Shown: positions 36,276 through 45,143 of the stretch, one piece after another
How the letters are laid out: each line of letters starts with the position of its first letter
Position numbering within the stretch: position 1 is the first letter of the stretch
Program-made: the position numbers and the translations under genes
From: an uncultured bacterium
GTDB taxonomy: Bacteria; Actinomycetota; Coriobacteriia; Coriobacteriales; Coriobacteriaceae
Direction of reading: 5' to 3'
Assembly: GCA_905215505.1 (NCBI GenBank)
Contig: CAJMPU010000009.1
Coordinates: 12,836 to 76,835 of the forward strand
Length of the DNA: 64,000 nt
The notes under the pieces: model-generated
What the model was told of the DNA's origin: nothing
The model's database searches: none
The model's input: only the letters and a program-made list of their open reading frames with translations

Positions 36276-36305
36276 AGAAGACCGGCATAGCTCCGCCGGT
36301 CTTCT
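36276..36305 (-). promoter_or_regulatory. Leader hairpin of the his operon
   Basis: A perfect 11-bp stem AGAAGACCGGC/GCCGGTCTTCT with an 8-nt loop sits 37 bp before the hisZG start. A TATGCT -10-like hexamer lies about 15 bp upstream on the minus strand, so the hairpin would be at the very 5' end of the message. I see no T-box consensus, no His-rich leader peptide and no U tract. Confidence 0.5.
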
Positions 36306-36407
36306 GGGTACTTTAGCATACTAGAGTGCTTACGGGGAAAATCCTTCGTAGCCGCCACACCGCATTCATTTGGAAACATAGGGTAGGTTGCCGCAACCCA
36401 ACCCCAC

Positions 36408-37253
36408 CTAGGCGCCAATCGCACGACGATACTCTGCCATTACCTGCGCATCGGCAGCTGCGGGGTCGGCAAAATAGCGCCAGTCATAGGTCTCGGCCGA
36501 AACAACTCCGCGATAGCCGCGCGCCACCAGCCTATCCAGGTCGGCGCGCATATCGCGGTCGCCGTCACCCCAGGCAAGATGCGTCGTGCCATCTGCCGCA
36601 ACATCGACAAAATGTACGTGGGCGACATCGTCGCCAAGCAGATCGAAATAATCGTCGATGGTATCCCCCGCCACCGCCATAGCGCCTATATCCAGACACG
36701 CCTTAAGTGCCGGATGATCAACTGCCTCGATCATGCGCTTCGTGTCGGCCGCCGAGTTCACGATCATCGACTCAACCGGCTGTAGGGCCTCGAGCACCAG
36801 TCGCACGCCGCGCTCTCCCGCATGCTCGGCAATCGCACGCAGCATCGAGGCACTTCGACCCCACGCGTCCTCGATTGGCTCGTTCAAAAATGCCCAGCCG
36901 CTCGAGACCATGACCTGCTCGGCTCCAAGTTCCGCCGCGATATCCACAACGTTCTTAAAGTACGCGAGCGTGCGGGCACGCGCCTCATTCCCGCGCGCCG
37001 CGATATTCCACGGCTTGGGGTTGTTCTGTTCGGGACAAAGCCCCACAATCCGAACCCCATACTGCTGCGACAGCTCCCGCACCTGCTCGAGAGAATCGTA
37101 TCCATGGCAATCGACATACAGATGCATCGCCCCGGTCCAAAGCTCGCAACACGTGTAGCCCGAGGCCGCTGCCGAGGAAAAGAATTCCTCAAGGTCAAAA
37201 TAACGATGGCTGATATTCATGACGGCAAGCTGCGGATACTCCATCTTGTCCAC
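36408..37253 (-). CDS. FrlC-like sugar-phosphate isomerase/epimerase (TIM barrel)
   Basis: A 281-aa AP-endonuclease-2 family TIM barrel. It aligns by eye with E. coli FrlC, the fructoselysine 3-epimerase, at several stretches: 'ASGYTCCELWTG', 'VRIVGLCPEQNNPKPWN', 'VRLVLEALQPVESMIVNSAADT', 'ACLDIGAMAVAGDTIDDYFDLLGDDVAHVHFVD'. Metal-binding Glu, Asp, His and Glu are in 'LEAL', 'LDIG', 'VHFVD' and 'VSAET'. FrlC converts psicoselysine to fructoselysine. It is the last gene of the first PTS operon, 75 bp after IID. The exact substrate is inference. Confidence 0.78.
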   Translation of the reverse strand: MDKMEYPQLAVMNISHRYFDLEEFFSSAAASGYTCCELWTGAMHLYVDCHGYDSLEQVRELSQQYGVRIVGLCPEQNNPKPWNIAARGNEARARTLAYFKNVVDIAAELGAEQVMVSSGWAFLNEPIEDAWGRSASMLRAIAEHAGERGVRLVLEALQPVESMIVNSAADTKRMIEAVDHPALKACLDIGAMAVAGDTIDDYFDLLGDDVAHVHFVDVAADGTTHLAWGDGDRDMRADLDRLVARGYRGVVSAETYDWRYFADPAAADAQVMAEYRRAIGA

Positions 37254-37327
37254 CTTTCGGCAAAAGGGCGCCGCAGCACAGTGTGCGCGACGCCCCCTCT
37301 TACATTTTTCTCATTATGACGGATACT

Positions 37328-38164
37328 CTACTGGACACCAAGCACTCCAAAGAACGCGCCGGCGATACTCACGAGCAGGATCACGAGCATGATGAGCAGC
37401 GGATTCATCTTCTTCTTGAGCATGAGATAGACGATTCCAAACAGCCCCATCGTGACAAAACCCGGGAAGATTCCGTTGAGCAGCTCGGCCAGCGTCTGAG
37501 CACCATCGCCCGCGCCGACCATGAGCGGAATGTCCACGGTGACCATCTCCATGGTCATAGCACCGATCACCATGGCACCCATGATAGAGGCCATCTTGAC
37601 GATCGTGTCCATAATGCCCGATTCCTGGACCTTGCTGATCATGTCCGAGCCAAAGCGATATCCCACAAACGTCAGCAGGTAACGGATGATGTAGTGAGGG
37701 ACGTTGAACACGAGCAGGAACAAAATCGGACCAAGAATGGAGCCCTGCAGCGCCAGCGACGTGCCGACACCCGTTGCCAAAATTCGCAGCGTGCCCCAGT
37801 AGAAGGCATCGCCCACGCCGGACAGCGGTCCCATCAAAGCAAGCTTGACATTAGAGATCGCGCTCGTGTCAAAGCTATCGTCAGTAGCGTTGACCTCCTC
37901 CATTGCAGCGGCGATGGACATGGGGAGCGTCGAGATGTACGGCGTGACGTTATAGAGCTCCATATGGCGCTTAAGGGCGGCCTTAAAGTCCGCATCCTGC
38001 GGATACAGCTTTCGAAGGATCGGCATAAGGGCCCACATAAAGCCAATATGGCCCATACGCTCGTAGTTCCAGGAATGCTCATAGGGAATCGAGCGCCAGA
38101 ACAGCTTCTTAAGGTCTGCGCGGGAAATCAGCCCGTCGTAAGAAGACTCAAACTTAAAACTCAT
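37328..38164 (-). CDS. PTS IID component, mannose family (system 1)
   Basis: A 278-aa membrane component of a mannose/fructose/sorbose-family permease. The start MSFKFESSYDG lies inside the IIC end (11-nt overlap). Family features: 'SWNYERMGHIGFMWALMPILRKLY', 'NVTPYISTLPMSIAAAMEE', 'LMGPLSGVGDAFYWGTLR' and two hydrophobic C-terminal segments. IID and IIC together form the sugar channel that is phosphorylated through IIB. The closest context here is FrlB/FrlC-like enzymes, so an Amadori compound is the likely substrate. Confidence 0.93.
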   Translation of the reverse strand: MSFKFESSYDGLISRADLKKLFWRSIPYEHSWNYERMGHIGFMWALMPILRKLYPQDADFKAALKRHMELYNVTPYISTLPMSIAAAMEEVNATDDSFDTSAISNVKLALMGPLSGVGDAFYWGTLRILATGVGTSLALQGSILGPILFLLVFNVPHYIIRYLLTFVGYRFGSDMISKVQESGIMDTIVKMASIMGAMVIGAMTMEMVTVDIPLMVGAGDGAQTLAELLNGIFPGFVTMGLFGIVYLMLKKKMNPLLIMLVILLVSIAGAFFGVLGVQ

Positions 38165-38945
38165 CGAACCCACTCCCAATCGCAGGATCCTCGGTTGCCA
38201 CTGCGGGCTGCTCCGCTTTTTTCTTATCACCCAAAACCGTCATCGCGACGACGATGATCGCGGCAAAGATCGCCACGCCCGTCGTGCTAATGCCAAAGTA
38301 GGCGACGAGGAAGAAGCCAGCGAAGAAGAACGGAGCCACCGTTTTGTTCATGATCATCTGAGCCAGCATCGCAAAGCCGAGTGCGGGCAAGAAGGCGGCG
38401 GCGACATCCATGCCGGTCTGAACGAAATCGGGGATGATGTTGAGCAGGCTGGCAACAGCATCGGCGCCAAAGAAGAATGCCAGGGGAATAATCAGCAGGC
38501 CGCACCAGCTCTGCGCGTAACCGGCGATGAGCATGTTGCGCGTGATGGCCTTGGTGTCCCCGTCCTCGACGTTTTTGTCGATACGGTGCACCAGCAGTAG
38601 CATCACCGGCTGGCCCAGGGCGGTATCGAGCGCCAGGACGATCGTTGCGACGGGAATGCCCAAGGTCAGGGCCGCCGAAGCGTCCGCGCCGGCCTGCATG
38701 GCAAGCGACACACCCAGAATGGTTCCGGAAATCGTATCGGGCGGGTTATACGCACCGACCGAGATGGCGCCGACCATGGCAAGCTCCATCGTGGCACCCA
38801 TGATCGTGCCGGTCACCATGTCGCCCATGACAAGGCCAACCAGAGGTCCGAGCACGATCGGGCGCTGGAGGTAGCTCGTGCCCGTCAGCCACTCGGAATA
38901 ACCCAAAAGGGCGATCAGGAAAATCAGGATTGTCTTGATAACCAT
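38154..38945 (-). CDS. PTS IIC component, mannose family (system 1)
   Basis: A 263-aa protein with about seven to eight hydrophobic segments. Family stretches include 'RPIVLGPLVGLVMGDMVTGTIMGATMELAMVGAISVGAYNPPD' and 'GYAQSWCGLLIIPLAFFFGADAV'. It forms the substrate pathway with IID. It overlaps the IID start by 11 nt, the same as in system 2. Confidence 0.94.
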   Translation of the reverse strand: MVIKTILIFLIALLGYSEWLTGTSYLQRPIVLGPLVGLVMGDMVTGTIMGATMELAMVGAISVGAYNPPDTISGTILGVSLAMQAGADASAALTLGIPVATIVLALDTALGQPVMLLLVHRIDKNVEDGDTKAITRNMLIAGYAQSWCGLLIIPLAFFFGADAVASLLNIIPDFVQTGMDVAAAFLPALGFAMLAQMIMNKTVAPFFFAGFFLVAYFGISTTGVAIFAAIIVVAMTVLGDKKKAEQPAVATEDPAIGSGFDEF

Positions 38946-38953
38946 GATGTCCC

Positions 38954-39424
38954 CTAACCGATGACCTTCGCGGCGTCAGTCTTCGCATCTGCCGGAATCA
39001 TCTGAATGAACAGCTCATAGCCCTCGCCGAGCAGCTCCTTCACGTAGGCCTCGTTCTCGGGCGTAAGGAACACGCTCGTCGAGACCTGGCGGGCGTCCTC
39101 GCTAAAGGCAACATTGCCGAGGTTAATCTTCTTGACGCCCATCGCCTTGGCGACGGCACCGGCCTGCTGGATCGTCTCGCAAACCACGAAGAGCTTGTAC
39201 TTATCGGTCACACCGCTCTGGAGCGCCTTGACGGCATCCTCGGTGTTTTTGACGACGACCTTGCATCCTTCGGGCTTTGCAAGGGACAGGGCCTGCAGAC
39301 GAAGCTTGTCATTGAGGACCGTGTCGCTCACTAACAGGATGCAGTCGGCACCCAGAGCCGAGGTCCAGCTAACGGCAACCTGGCCGTGCAGCAGTCGATA
39401 ATCTACACGAATCATCTGAATCAT
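38954..39424 (-). CDS. PTS IIB component, mannose family (system 1)
   Basis: A 156-aa cytoplasmic phosphocarrier. The phosphorylated His is in 'MIRVDYRLLHGQVAVSWTSAL' (H14). 'VTDKYKLFVVCETIQQA' and 'INLGNVAF' are family motifs. It takes phosphate from IIA and passes it to the sugar. Confidence 0.95.
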   Translation of the reverse strand: MIQMIRVDYRLLHGQVAVSWTSALGADCILLVSDTVLNDKLRLQALSLAKPEGCKVVVKNTEDAVKALQSGVTDKYKLFVVCETIQQAGAVAKAMGVKKINLGNVAFSEDARQVSTSVFLTPENEAYVKELLGEGYELFIQMIPADAKTDAAKVIG

Positions 39425-39441
39425 GATGTGCTCCCTAGCGA

Positions 39442-39858
39442 TTAAAACTCATCGAGTTCGGCCTGCCCCAGCAGGTCGTTGACGTACTTGACCTTGGTGT
39501 CGTCCGCCTCGACGATCTGGCGAATGGCCTCATCGATTGGGGTGGAGTCGGGCACGAACAGCAGCTGAATAAGGAGCGGCAGGTTCATATTGGTCACCAG
39601 GTGCGTGTTGGGACGCGTCTGGACGATCTTGGTGAGCTCGTTGTTGACGCTGCCGCCGAACAGGTCAGTGCACACGACAACCTCGTCGTTCGCAGCAAAC
39701 CCATCGAGAACCGCTGCGGCCTCCTTGGTCAGGTCCTCGTTTCCATCGACATACATAGACAGCGCATGGACGTTTTCGCGCTCACCGGAGAGCAGTCCAA
39801 TGCTCTCGACGATTCCAGACGCAAAATGAGCATGGGATGCAACGATAAACTGCCTCAT
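39442..39858 (-). CDS. PTS IIA component, mannose family (system 1)
   Basis: A 138-aa IIA(Man)-type protein. The start MRQFIVASHAHFASG contains the phospho-acceptor His (H9 or H11 of 'SHAHFA'); 'VVVCTDLFGGSVNNEL' is the family's second signature. It accepts phosphate from HPr. A terminator-like hairpin precedes it, so its level may be set apart from the upstream SIS gene. Confidence 0.95.
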   Translation of the reverse strand: MRQFIVASHAHFASGIVESIGLLSGERENVHALSMYVDGNEDLTKEAAAVLDGFAANDEVVVCTDLFGGSVNNELTKIVQTRPNTHLVTNMNLPLLIQLLFVPDSTPIDEAIRQIVEADDTKVKYVNDLLGQAELDEF

Positions 39859-39893
39859 TCGATTCCCCTTTCTTGCGAATTTCGGCATAAAAA

Positions 39894-39917
39894 TGCCCGG
39901 ACGCATGCGCCCGGGCA
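39894..39917 (-). terminator. Terminator/attenuator between SIS deglycase 1 and PTS IIA 1
   Basis: The stem TGCCCGG/CCGGGCA with a 10-nt loop is followed on the minus strand by TTTTTATG. It is placed inside the operon between the SIS gene and IIA. System 2 has no equivalent. Confidence 0.75.
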
Positions 39918-39952
39918 GGGTGCTTCTTAATCAGTAGCTTATTTGTCACCGA

Positions 39953-41014
39953 TTAGTAGTCGAACTGGTGATAGTAACGACGATACTTGAGGTTGTGCTT
40001 GGTGACCGTCTCGTAGTAAGCGGCAAGGCGATCGGTAATCAGCGAGGAGAGGATCCACGGGGAGACGATGACGCGGAACTCGTCGTCAAGGCCGGGGATC
40101 GCGAACTCGGCGGTGTCGATGATGTTGACGTCGGTGTCGCCGGTCACGCCGCGGGTCAGGAACGCGCGGACGCGCTCATCGAGCTTGCGGTTCTCGTCCT
40201 CGCCCATGAACAGGAAGACCGGGACGCCGGGCTCCACGAGCTCGAGGGTGCCGTGGAAGAAGTCGGCCGAGGTGATGTAGCGGGTGCGCTTCCACTGCAT
40301 CTCCTCGAGGATGCACATCGAGAACAGGATCGTCTCGCCCCACAGGGCGCCCGAGCCGATGAACATGGTGTAGGGGGCCAGGGCGTACTTCTTGGCGAGC
40401 TCCTCGGCGCGCGGCTCGAAGCGCTTGCGGATGTCGAGCATGTCCTTCCAGATGTCCTTGGTCTGCTCGATGAACAGGTCGAACTTGGGGAAGCAGCCGC
40501 GGCGGTTGAGCAGGCGCAGGCCGAAGCAGTCGGCGAGGTAGTAGCCCTTCTCGCAGCCGCCCGAACCATGGTCAGAAGCCATGGCGACGCAGTTCTCGGC
40601 ACCCACAGCCTGGCCGATGGGGCCCTCGGGCTTGGTCATGGCGTAGACGCGCACGCCCATGCCCTTCATCTTCTTGACGGCCTCGAGGACCTCGGGGGTG
40701 GTTCCGGACTCGGAGGCGGTGAGCACGACGGACTTCTCGGTCATGCGCTTGTGGCCCATGACGTTCCACTCGGCGGCGTGGATCAGGTAGACCTCGAGGT
40801 CGCGGTCGCCGAACTTGTTCATGAGGTACTCGAGCTGCATGAGCTCGTCCCAGGTGCCGCCGACGCCCATCAGGAACACGGCGTCGTAGCCCTCGTCGGC
40901 GACCTTGTCGGCGAGCGCGGTCATCTTCTTGCCGGTCTCGTAGACGTTCTTGCCGTCCTCGACGTAGCCCTCCTGGCTAAAGTGCATGATCTCGATCTTC
41001 TCGGTTTCCTTCAT
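39953..41014 (-). CDS. SIS-domain deglycase, FrlB-like (copy 1)
   Basis: A 353-aa protein of two SIS domains, starting MKETEKIEIMHF after AAAGGA. SIS motifs: 'FLMGVGGTWDELMQLEYLM' and 'LTASESGTTPEVLEAV'. The C-terminal region 'ADFFHGTLELVEPGVPVFLFMGEDENRKLDERVRAFL' and the end 'RRYYHQFDY' match E. coli FrlB, fructoselysine-6-phosphate deglycase ('HGPLEIVEPGVP...ERRYYGG'). FrlB/GfrF enzymes split 6-phosphofructosamines into glucose-6-phosphate and the free amine. It is the first gene after the conserved promoter. The central 890 bp look identical to copy 2 at 45144-46205. Confidence 0.85.
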   Translation of the reverse strand: MKETEKIEIMHFSQEGYVEDGKNVYETGKKMTALADKVADEGYDAVFLMGVGGTWDELMQLEYLMNKFGDRDLEVYLIHAAEWNVMGHKRMTEKSVVLTASESGTTPEVLEAVKKMKGMGVRVYAMTKPEGPIGQAVGAENCVAMASDHGSGGCEKGYYLADCFGLRLLNRRGCFPKFDLFIEQTKDIWKDMLDIRKRFEPRAEELAKKYALAPYTMFIGSGALWGETILFSMCILEEMQWKRTRYITSADFFHGTLELVEPGVPVFLFMGEDENRKLDERVRAFLTRGVTGDTDVNIIDTAEFAIPGLDDEFRVIVSPWILSSLITDRLAAYYETVTKHNLKYRRYYHQFDY

Positions 41015-41064
41015 GGCTTTTCCTTTCTGTCCTGCACGCAACTCTATACATCGCGTTTATTTTC

Positions 41065-41163
41065 GATACCAATTATAGACATACATCTAACGTGTTTTTA
41101 ATACCACTTATCAATCTGTTCCAATCCTCGGTGAACGGTCGAAATTCTCTGGTGAGTGGTATT
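41065..41163 (-). promoter_or_regulatory. Promoter region of PTS operon 1 with GGTAT half-sites
   Basis: On the plus strand: GATACCAAT at 41065-41073, AATACC at 41100-41105, GAACGGTCGA at 41133-41142, and a GGTATT at 41158. The first and third motifs recur 68 nt apart in the promoter of operon 2 (47413, 47481). GGTAT half-sites are typical of GntR/HutC operators. Confidence 0.65.
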
Positions 41164-41184
41164 AAATTAGAATTGAATGTATAG

Positions 41185-42399
41185 CTAACACCTCTGGCGC
41201 CTCCCTTGTGTGACAAAGAACAGCGTTCCTACCAACGCAATAATGGTCGATGCCCCAAACAGTACCGTCTGGACACCCAAAGCCTCCGCCAAAAACGGAG
41301 CCGCCAGCAGCGGCAGCACGCCGGCGCTCATCAGGCCAAAACGCACAAAGCCGGTAATGCGCCCCAGGTATTTGATGTCAGCGCGCTCCTGAATCAAGAT
41401 CATCTGCAGCGGTTCCAGGAATCCCCAGGCCAGGCCGTTAATCGCCTGACCGATAATCGCGACCCCCAGCATATCGGTGCCCACGTACACCATGGACCCA
41501 ATGCCCACGGCCATGAGCGCGCCGAGCAGCAATCGCAGGTTGACATGGCGGGCAGAAAGCTTGGTCAGGATGAACGCGCCCACCGAGGAAGTGAGGCCCA
41601 CGACCGAGGACAGCCAGCCCAGCCAGACGATATCCACGTTGAGCACATCGCGATAGAACAACGACTCCAGCGAATCGAACGCGCCAAACGCAAAGAAGCC
41701 CAGAAAGCCCGAGATAAAGATAAGGCGCAGGTCGTGGTCGCGAAACGTAAGTCGCGCGCCCTCGGCCATGCCGCCCAGAATGCCGCCCTTCGGCTTCTCC
41801 CCTTTTGCGGGAGCAACACACTCGTGACAGCCCAAGGAGAGCACGGCCGCCACACCCATCATGCCCGCCATGAGCAGATAGACCGATTGCGTGGCAAAAC
41901 AGCTCACGATGGCACCACCGAGCAACGGGCCAGCGGTATAGGCGATATTGCTGTAGAACACCATGAGACCGTTCACGCGGGTACGGCCCTCGGTGGTCGA
42001 CTCCAGGTATCCCGGAAACGCATGCGTGCAGGTGTTGATAAAGCCGCCCGCAAGCCCCAAGACGCACGCGGCAAACACAAGCCCGGGGACAGACAACGGC
42101 GCCAACCCCACGCCAAGCGATAGCACCGCCGTAATCACGCACGTCACAAACGACGTCCGGCGCGGTCCAAAGCGGTCGATGACCGAGCCCGACACCATAT
42201 TGCCCGCCGACGTCATAAGATTGCGCACGAGCGTAATGGCAGCAACCAAAAAGGCCGTGCCAGCCAGATCATACGTCGCCGCGCCGATAAGCCCTAAAAA
42301 GTACACCGCGTTGTTGGCGCACCATTGCAGGGACTCAATAAGAATCAGCCTGACTTCTGCCGGCGTCAGGCGCATTGCTTCGCGATCCTTCGCGAACAT
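41185..42399 (-). CDS. MFS transporter
   Basis: A 404-aa major facilitator with twelve predicted helices, starting at MFAKDREAMRL after GAGGGAG. 'GSVIDRFGPRR' is the loop 2-3 motif (G-x-x-x-D-R-x-G-x-R-R) and 'GLMVFYSNIAYTAGPLLGG' is a family stretch. No substrate can be assigned. It lies between the two PTS operons on the same strand, so it could export or import a product of the pathway (for example the released amino acid), but it has hairpins on its upstream side and may be independent. Confidence 0.88.
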   Translation of the reverse strand: MFAKDREAMRLTPAEVRLILIESLQWCANNAVYFLGLIGAATYDLAGTAFLVAAITLVRNLMTSAGNMVSGSVIDRFGPRRTSFVTCVITAVLSLGVGLAPLSVPGLVFAACVLGLAGGFINTCTHAFPGYLESTTEGRTRVNGLMVFYSNIAYTAGPLLGGAIVSCFATQSVYLLMAGMMGVAAVLSLGCHECVAPAKGEKPKGGILGGMAEGARLTFRDHDLRLIFISGFLGFFAFGAFDSLESLFYRDVLNVDIVWLGWLSSVVGLTSSVGAFILTKLSARHVNLRLLLGALMAVGIGSMVYVGTDMLGVAIIGQAINGLAWGFLEPLQMILIQERADIKYLGRITGFVRFGLMSAGVLPLLAAPFLAEALGVQTVLFGASTIIALVGTLFFVTQGRRQRC

Positions 42400-42420
42400 A
42401 CGAACTCCCTCTATACAAGT

Positions 42421-42456
42421 AAGGGGATGGAGGGCATAGGCCCGCTCCATCCCCTT
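42421..42456 (-). terminator. Hairpin after PTS IID (system 2)
   Basis: A 12-bp stem AAGGGGATGGAG/CTCCATCCCCTT with a 12-nt loop, 36 bp past the IID stop. The U tract is poor. Confidence 0.6.
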
Positions 42457-42491
42457 ACCAGGTTGCAATGACAGTCTATGCAGCCGGGCCC

Positions 42492-43316
42492 TTACGCCAG
42501 CACGCCGAAGAACGCGCCGACGATGCCCACGGCCATGGTGGCCACGATCAGCACCATGGGGTTGATCTTCTTGGACAGCAGCCAGTAGTACAGCCAGAAG
42601 GCGATCATGCCGAGCATGCCGGGCATGATGCCGTCCAGGATGTCCTGGAGGGTCTGGGCGTCGTCGCCCGAGCCGATGGCCACCGGGATGCTGGCCCAGA
42701 ACATGTCCTTGCACATGGCGCCCACGACCATGACGCCCACGATGCCCACGCAGGTCATGATCTTCTGCATGAGGCCGGTCCTCTGGGCCTCGTCCAGGAA
42801 GCCCACGCCCAGCTCGTAGCCCTTGACGGCGCCCCAGATGCGCAGCGCGAAGCCGGGGACGTTGTAGATGAGCAGGAAGGCGATGGGGCCGAAGGGGTTG
42901 CCGGCCTGGCACAGGCTGATGCCCACGGCGGCGGCGACCACGCGCAGCGTCGACAGGAAGATGGAGTCGCCGATGCCGGACAGCGGGCCCATGAGGGCGG
43001 CCTTGACGTCGTTGACGCTCTCGGGCTCGATCTCGCCGCGGGCGACCTTCTCCTCCATGGCCATCGCGATGCCGCCGACGAACGGGGCGAACTGGACGGT
43101 GATGTTGAAGAACGCGCAGTGGCGGTGCAGGGCCTCGGCGTAATCGTCGGGGCGGCCGGCGTAGATCTTCTTGAGCATGTTGGCGACCATCAGGCAGAAG
43201 GCGATGTTCATCTGCTTGTAGTAGGTCCAGGAGAACTCCATGCCCAGGGCGCCGACGTTGACGGCGCTCTTGACGAGGTCGGAGCGCGTGATCTTGTTCT
43301 CGGGACTAGAAGTCAT
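42492..43316 (-). CDS. PTS IID component, mannose family (system 2)
   Basis: A 274-aa paralogue of 37328-38164, clearly diverged: 'SAVNVGALGMEFSWTYYKQMNIAFCLMVANMLKKIY', 'NITVQFAPFVGGIAMAMEEKV', 'LMGPLSGIGDSIFLSTLRVV'. I take MTSSPENKITR as the start, since GAGG is then 4 nt upstream; an ATG three codons earlier is possible. It overlaps IIC by 11 nt. Confidence 0.93.
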   Translation of the reverse strand: MTSSPENKITRSDLVKSAVNVGALGMEFSWTYYKQMNIAFCLMVANMLKKIYAGRPDDYAEALHRHCAFFNITVQFAPFVGGIAMAMEEKVARGEIEPESVNDVKAALMGPLSGIGDSIFLSTLRVVAAAVGISLCQAGNPFGPIAFLLIYNVPGFALRIWGAVKGYELGVGFLDEAQRTGLMQKIMTCVGIVGVMVVGAMCKDMFWASIPVAIGSGDDAQTLQDILDGIMPGMLGMIAFWLYYWLLSKKINPMVLIVATMAVGIVGAFFGVLA

Positions 43317-44079
43317 CGTCCTCATCCCCTTCCGCGGAGAGCTGGGGCTGGGCTCCGCCCAGGCCGAGCAGGTCGAACTTGTCGATGCCGATGATGATGG
43401 CGATCAGGGCGACGCCCAGGACGGGCACGTTGGCGTAGGAGCACAGCAGGAAGCCCAGGAAGTAGAAGGGCACGAGCTGCTTGGTGAGCACCAGGCGGCC
43501 GAGCATGGCGAAGCCCATGGCAGGCAGGATGTTGGCGGCAACGCCAAAGCCAGCAAGGACAAAGGGCGGGATGAAGTCGAGCATGCCCTGGATGGCGTCA
43601 GCACCCAGATAGAACGACAGCGAGCACAGCAGGAACGCCATGACGATACCGGTCAAACCGATCAGGAAGTGCATCGCATAGACACCCTTAAGGTTGCCCT
43701 GGCCGGAGAAGACATCAGCGCGGTCAACCAGGATCGGCAGGGCGGCGTTGAGGATGTTCTTGATGGCAAGGCACAGCGTGGCGATGGGCATGGCAAGCGC
43801 GATGGCTGCCTCGGTGCTCTGGCCCAGCTGGATAGCGAAGGCGCAGGCGAGCACGCCGCCGATCGTCTCATCAGGCGGCACGTAGGCGCCGATGGAGATC
43901 GAGCCCATGAACAGCAGCTCCAGGCTGGCGCCGATCGCGAGGCCGGACTGCAGGTCCCCCAGCACCAGGCCCACGAGCGGGCACAGGACGATGGGGCGGA
44001 ACGCATAGAGCGTACCGAGCTGGAAGTCGAACTTACCAAATGCGGCGATAAGTCCGATGAGGATTGCTTGGGTAAGCAT
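43306..44079 (-). CDS. PTS IIC component, mannose family (system 2)
   Basis: A 257-aa membrane protein. 'RPIVLCPLVGLVLGDLQSGLAIGASLELLFMGSISIGAYVPPDETIGG' is the family's N-terminal signature. It pairs with the following IID. It is diverged from the system 1 IIC over its whole length. Confidence 0.94.
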   Translation of the reverse strand: MLTQAILIGLIAAFGKFDFQLGTLYAFRPIVLCPLVGLVLGDLQSGLAIGASLELLFMGSISIGAYVPPDETIGGVLACAFAIQLGQSTEAAIALAMPIATLCLAIKNILNAALPILVDRADVFSGQGNLKGVYAMHFLIGLTGIVMAFLLCSLSFYLGADAIQGMLDFIPPFVLAGFGVAANILPAMGFAMLGRLVLTKQLVPFYFLGFLLCSYANVPVLGVALIAIIIGIDKFDLLGLGGAQPQLSAEGDEDDDF

Positions 44080-44137
44080 ATATCCCCCTTTCCTAATAGG
44101 AAACTACGAAGAGCTCAGACTCTTCGAAATTGAACGC

Positions 44138-44620
44138 CTAGAGCACGCTGGCGCAGTCAACCTTGGGGTCATCGGCCAGGGGTCGAATCTCGACCTCAAC
44201 GCCACGATCCAGCATCTCGCGCACATCGGCTTCCTCGGCCGCGGTCAGGAAGATCTGACGAGAGACCTGACGCGCATCGGGACGCTTCTCGTCCTTGGGC
44301 TTGGTGTTGCCCAGGTTGACCGACTTGATCTGCGGGCAGCCCTCAACGAGCTGCTTTGCCTCAGCAATAGTGGCGACACAGATGATCATCTTGTACTTGT
44401 CGGTCACGCCCGAGTTGATAGCTTCGATTGCATGCTCCATATCTTTGATGACGAGCTTGCAGCCGGCAGGCTTGCCCATCTTGAGCGTCGTCTTCCACAC
44501 CGGGTCGTTAGCGACCTTATCGCCCACGCAGAAGATGCAGTTGGAGCCAAGGCCCTGAACCCAGGAAACTGCGACCTGGCCATGAAGCAGGCGATGGTCA
44601 ACGCGAAGTAGCTGAATCAT
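44138..44620 (-). CDS. PTS IIB component, mannose family (system 2)
   Basis: A 160-aa protein starting MIQLLRVDHRLLHGQVAVSW, with the active His in 'RLLHGQ'. GGGGGG precedes the ATG. 'KSVNLGNTKPKDEKRPDARQVSRQIFL' carries a short insertion relative to the system 1 IIB. Confidence 0.95.
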   Translation of the reverse strand: MIQLLRVDHRLLHGQVAVSWVQGLGSNCIFCVGDKVANDPVWKTTLKMGKPAGCKLVIKDMEHAIEAINSGVTDKYKMIICVATIAEAKQLVEGCPQIKSVNLGNTKPKDEKRPDARQVSRQIFLTAAEEADVREMLDRGVEVEIRPLADDPKVDCASVL

Positions 44621-44677
44621 AATGTGACCCCCCAAAGGTCTTGTGCCGTCTTACGGCGTGTCAGTAGGTGCTGCGGA

Positions 44678-45097
44678 TTAGAACTCTTCTTCCTCGTCGT
44701 CATCGACCAAAAGATCGTTGACAAACTTCACGCGCGTATCGTCCGCAGCGACGATGGCGCGAATCGTCTCCTCAACCGGCGCCGACTCGTCAGAAAACAG
44801 CAACTGGATGAGGAGAGGAAGGTTCATGTTGGTAACGAGGTACGTGCGGGGACGCGTCTGGACGATCTTGGTGAACTCGTTGTTGACGCTGCCGCCAAAG
44901 AGGTCGGTGCAGACAACGACATCATCGTCGGCAGACATGCCTGCCAGCAGTTTTTGGGCCTCCTCGGCCACGTCCATGCGGCCATCGACGAACATCGAAA
45001 GATCGTGGACGTTGTCGCGAGCGCCCGAGAGCAGCTCGACGCTCTCCTTGATGCCGGTAGCGAAGTGCGCATGGCTGGCGATGATGTACTGTCTCAT
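44678..45097 (-). CDS. PTS IIA component, mannose family (system 2)
   Basis: A 139-aa IIA(Man)-type protein. 'MRQYIIASHAHFATGIKESVELLSGARDNVHDLSMFVDG' holds the phospho-acceptor His; 'VVVCTDLFGGSVNNEF' follows. It ends in a run of Glu. No terminator lies between it and the upstream SIS gene, unlike system 1. Confidence 0.95.
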   Translation of the reverse strand: MRQYIIASHAHFATGIKESVELLSGARDNVHDLSMFVDGRMDVAEEAQKLLAGMSADDDVVVCTDLFGGSVNNEFTKIVQTRPRTYLVTNMNLPLLIQLLFSDESAPVEETIRAIVAADDTRVKFVNDLLVDDDEEEEF

Positions 45098-45143
45098 TCT
45101 GTGTTCCTCTCAATAGCCCGGCACGTTCCCGCACCCGTTTTCT

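Noticed and set aside
36240..36407. T-box riboswitch or histidine leader peptide before the his operon
   Set aside because: I find no T-box consensus, no run of His codons and no terminator/antiterminator pair, only one simple hairpin.
41042..41184. Sigma-54 promoter expected by analogy with enterobacterial gfr operons
   Set aside because: No GG-N10-GC (-24/-12) element is visible, and the adjacent regulators are GntR type, not enhancer-binding proteins.
41185..42912. Extended 575-codon reading of the MFS gene
   Set aside because: The first 171 codons are a low-complexity shadow of the PTS IID gene; a proper ATG with GAGGGAG lies at 42399.
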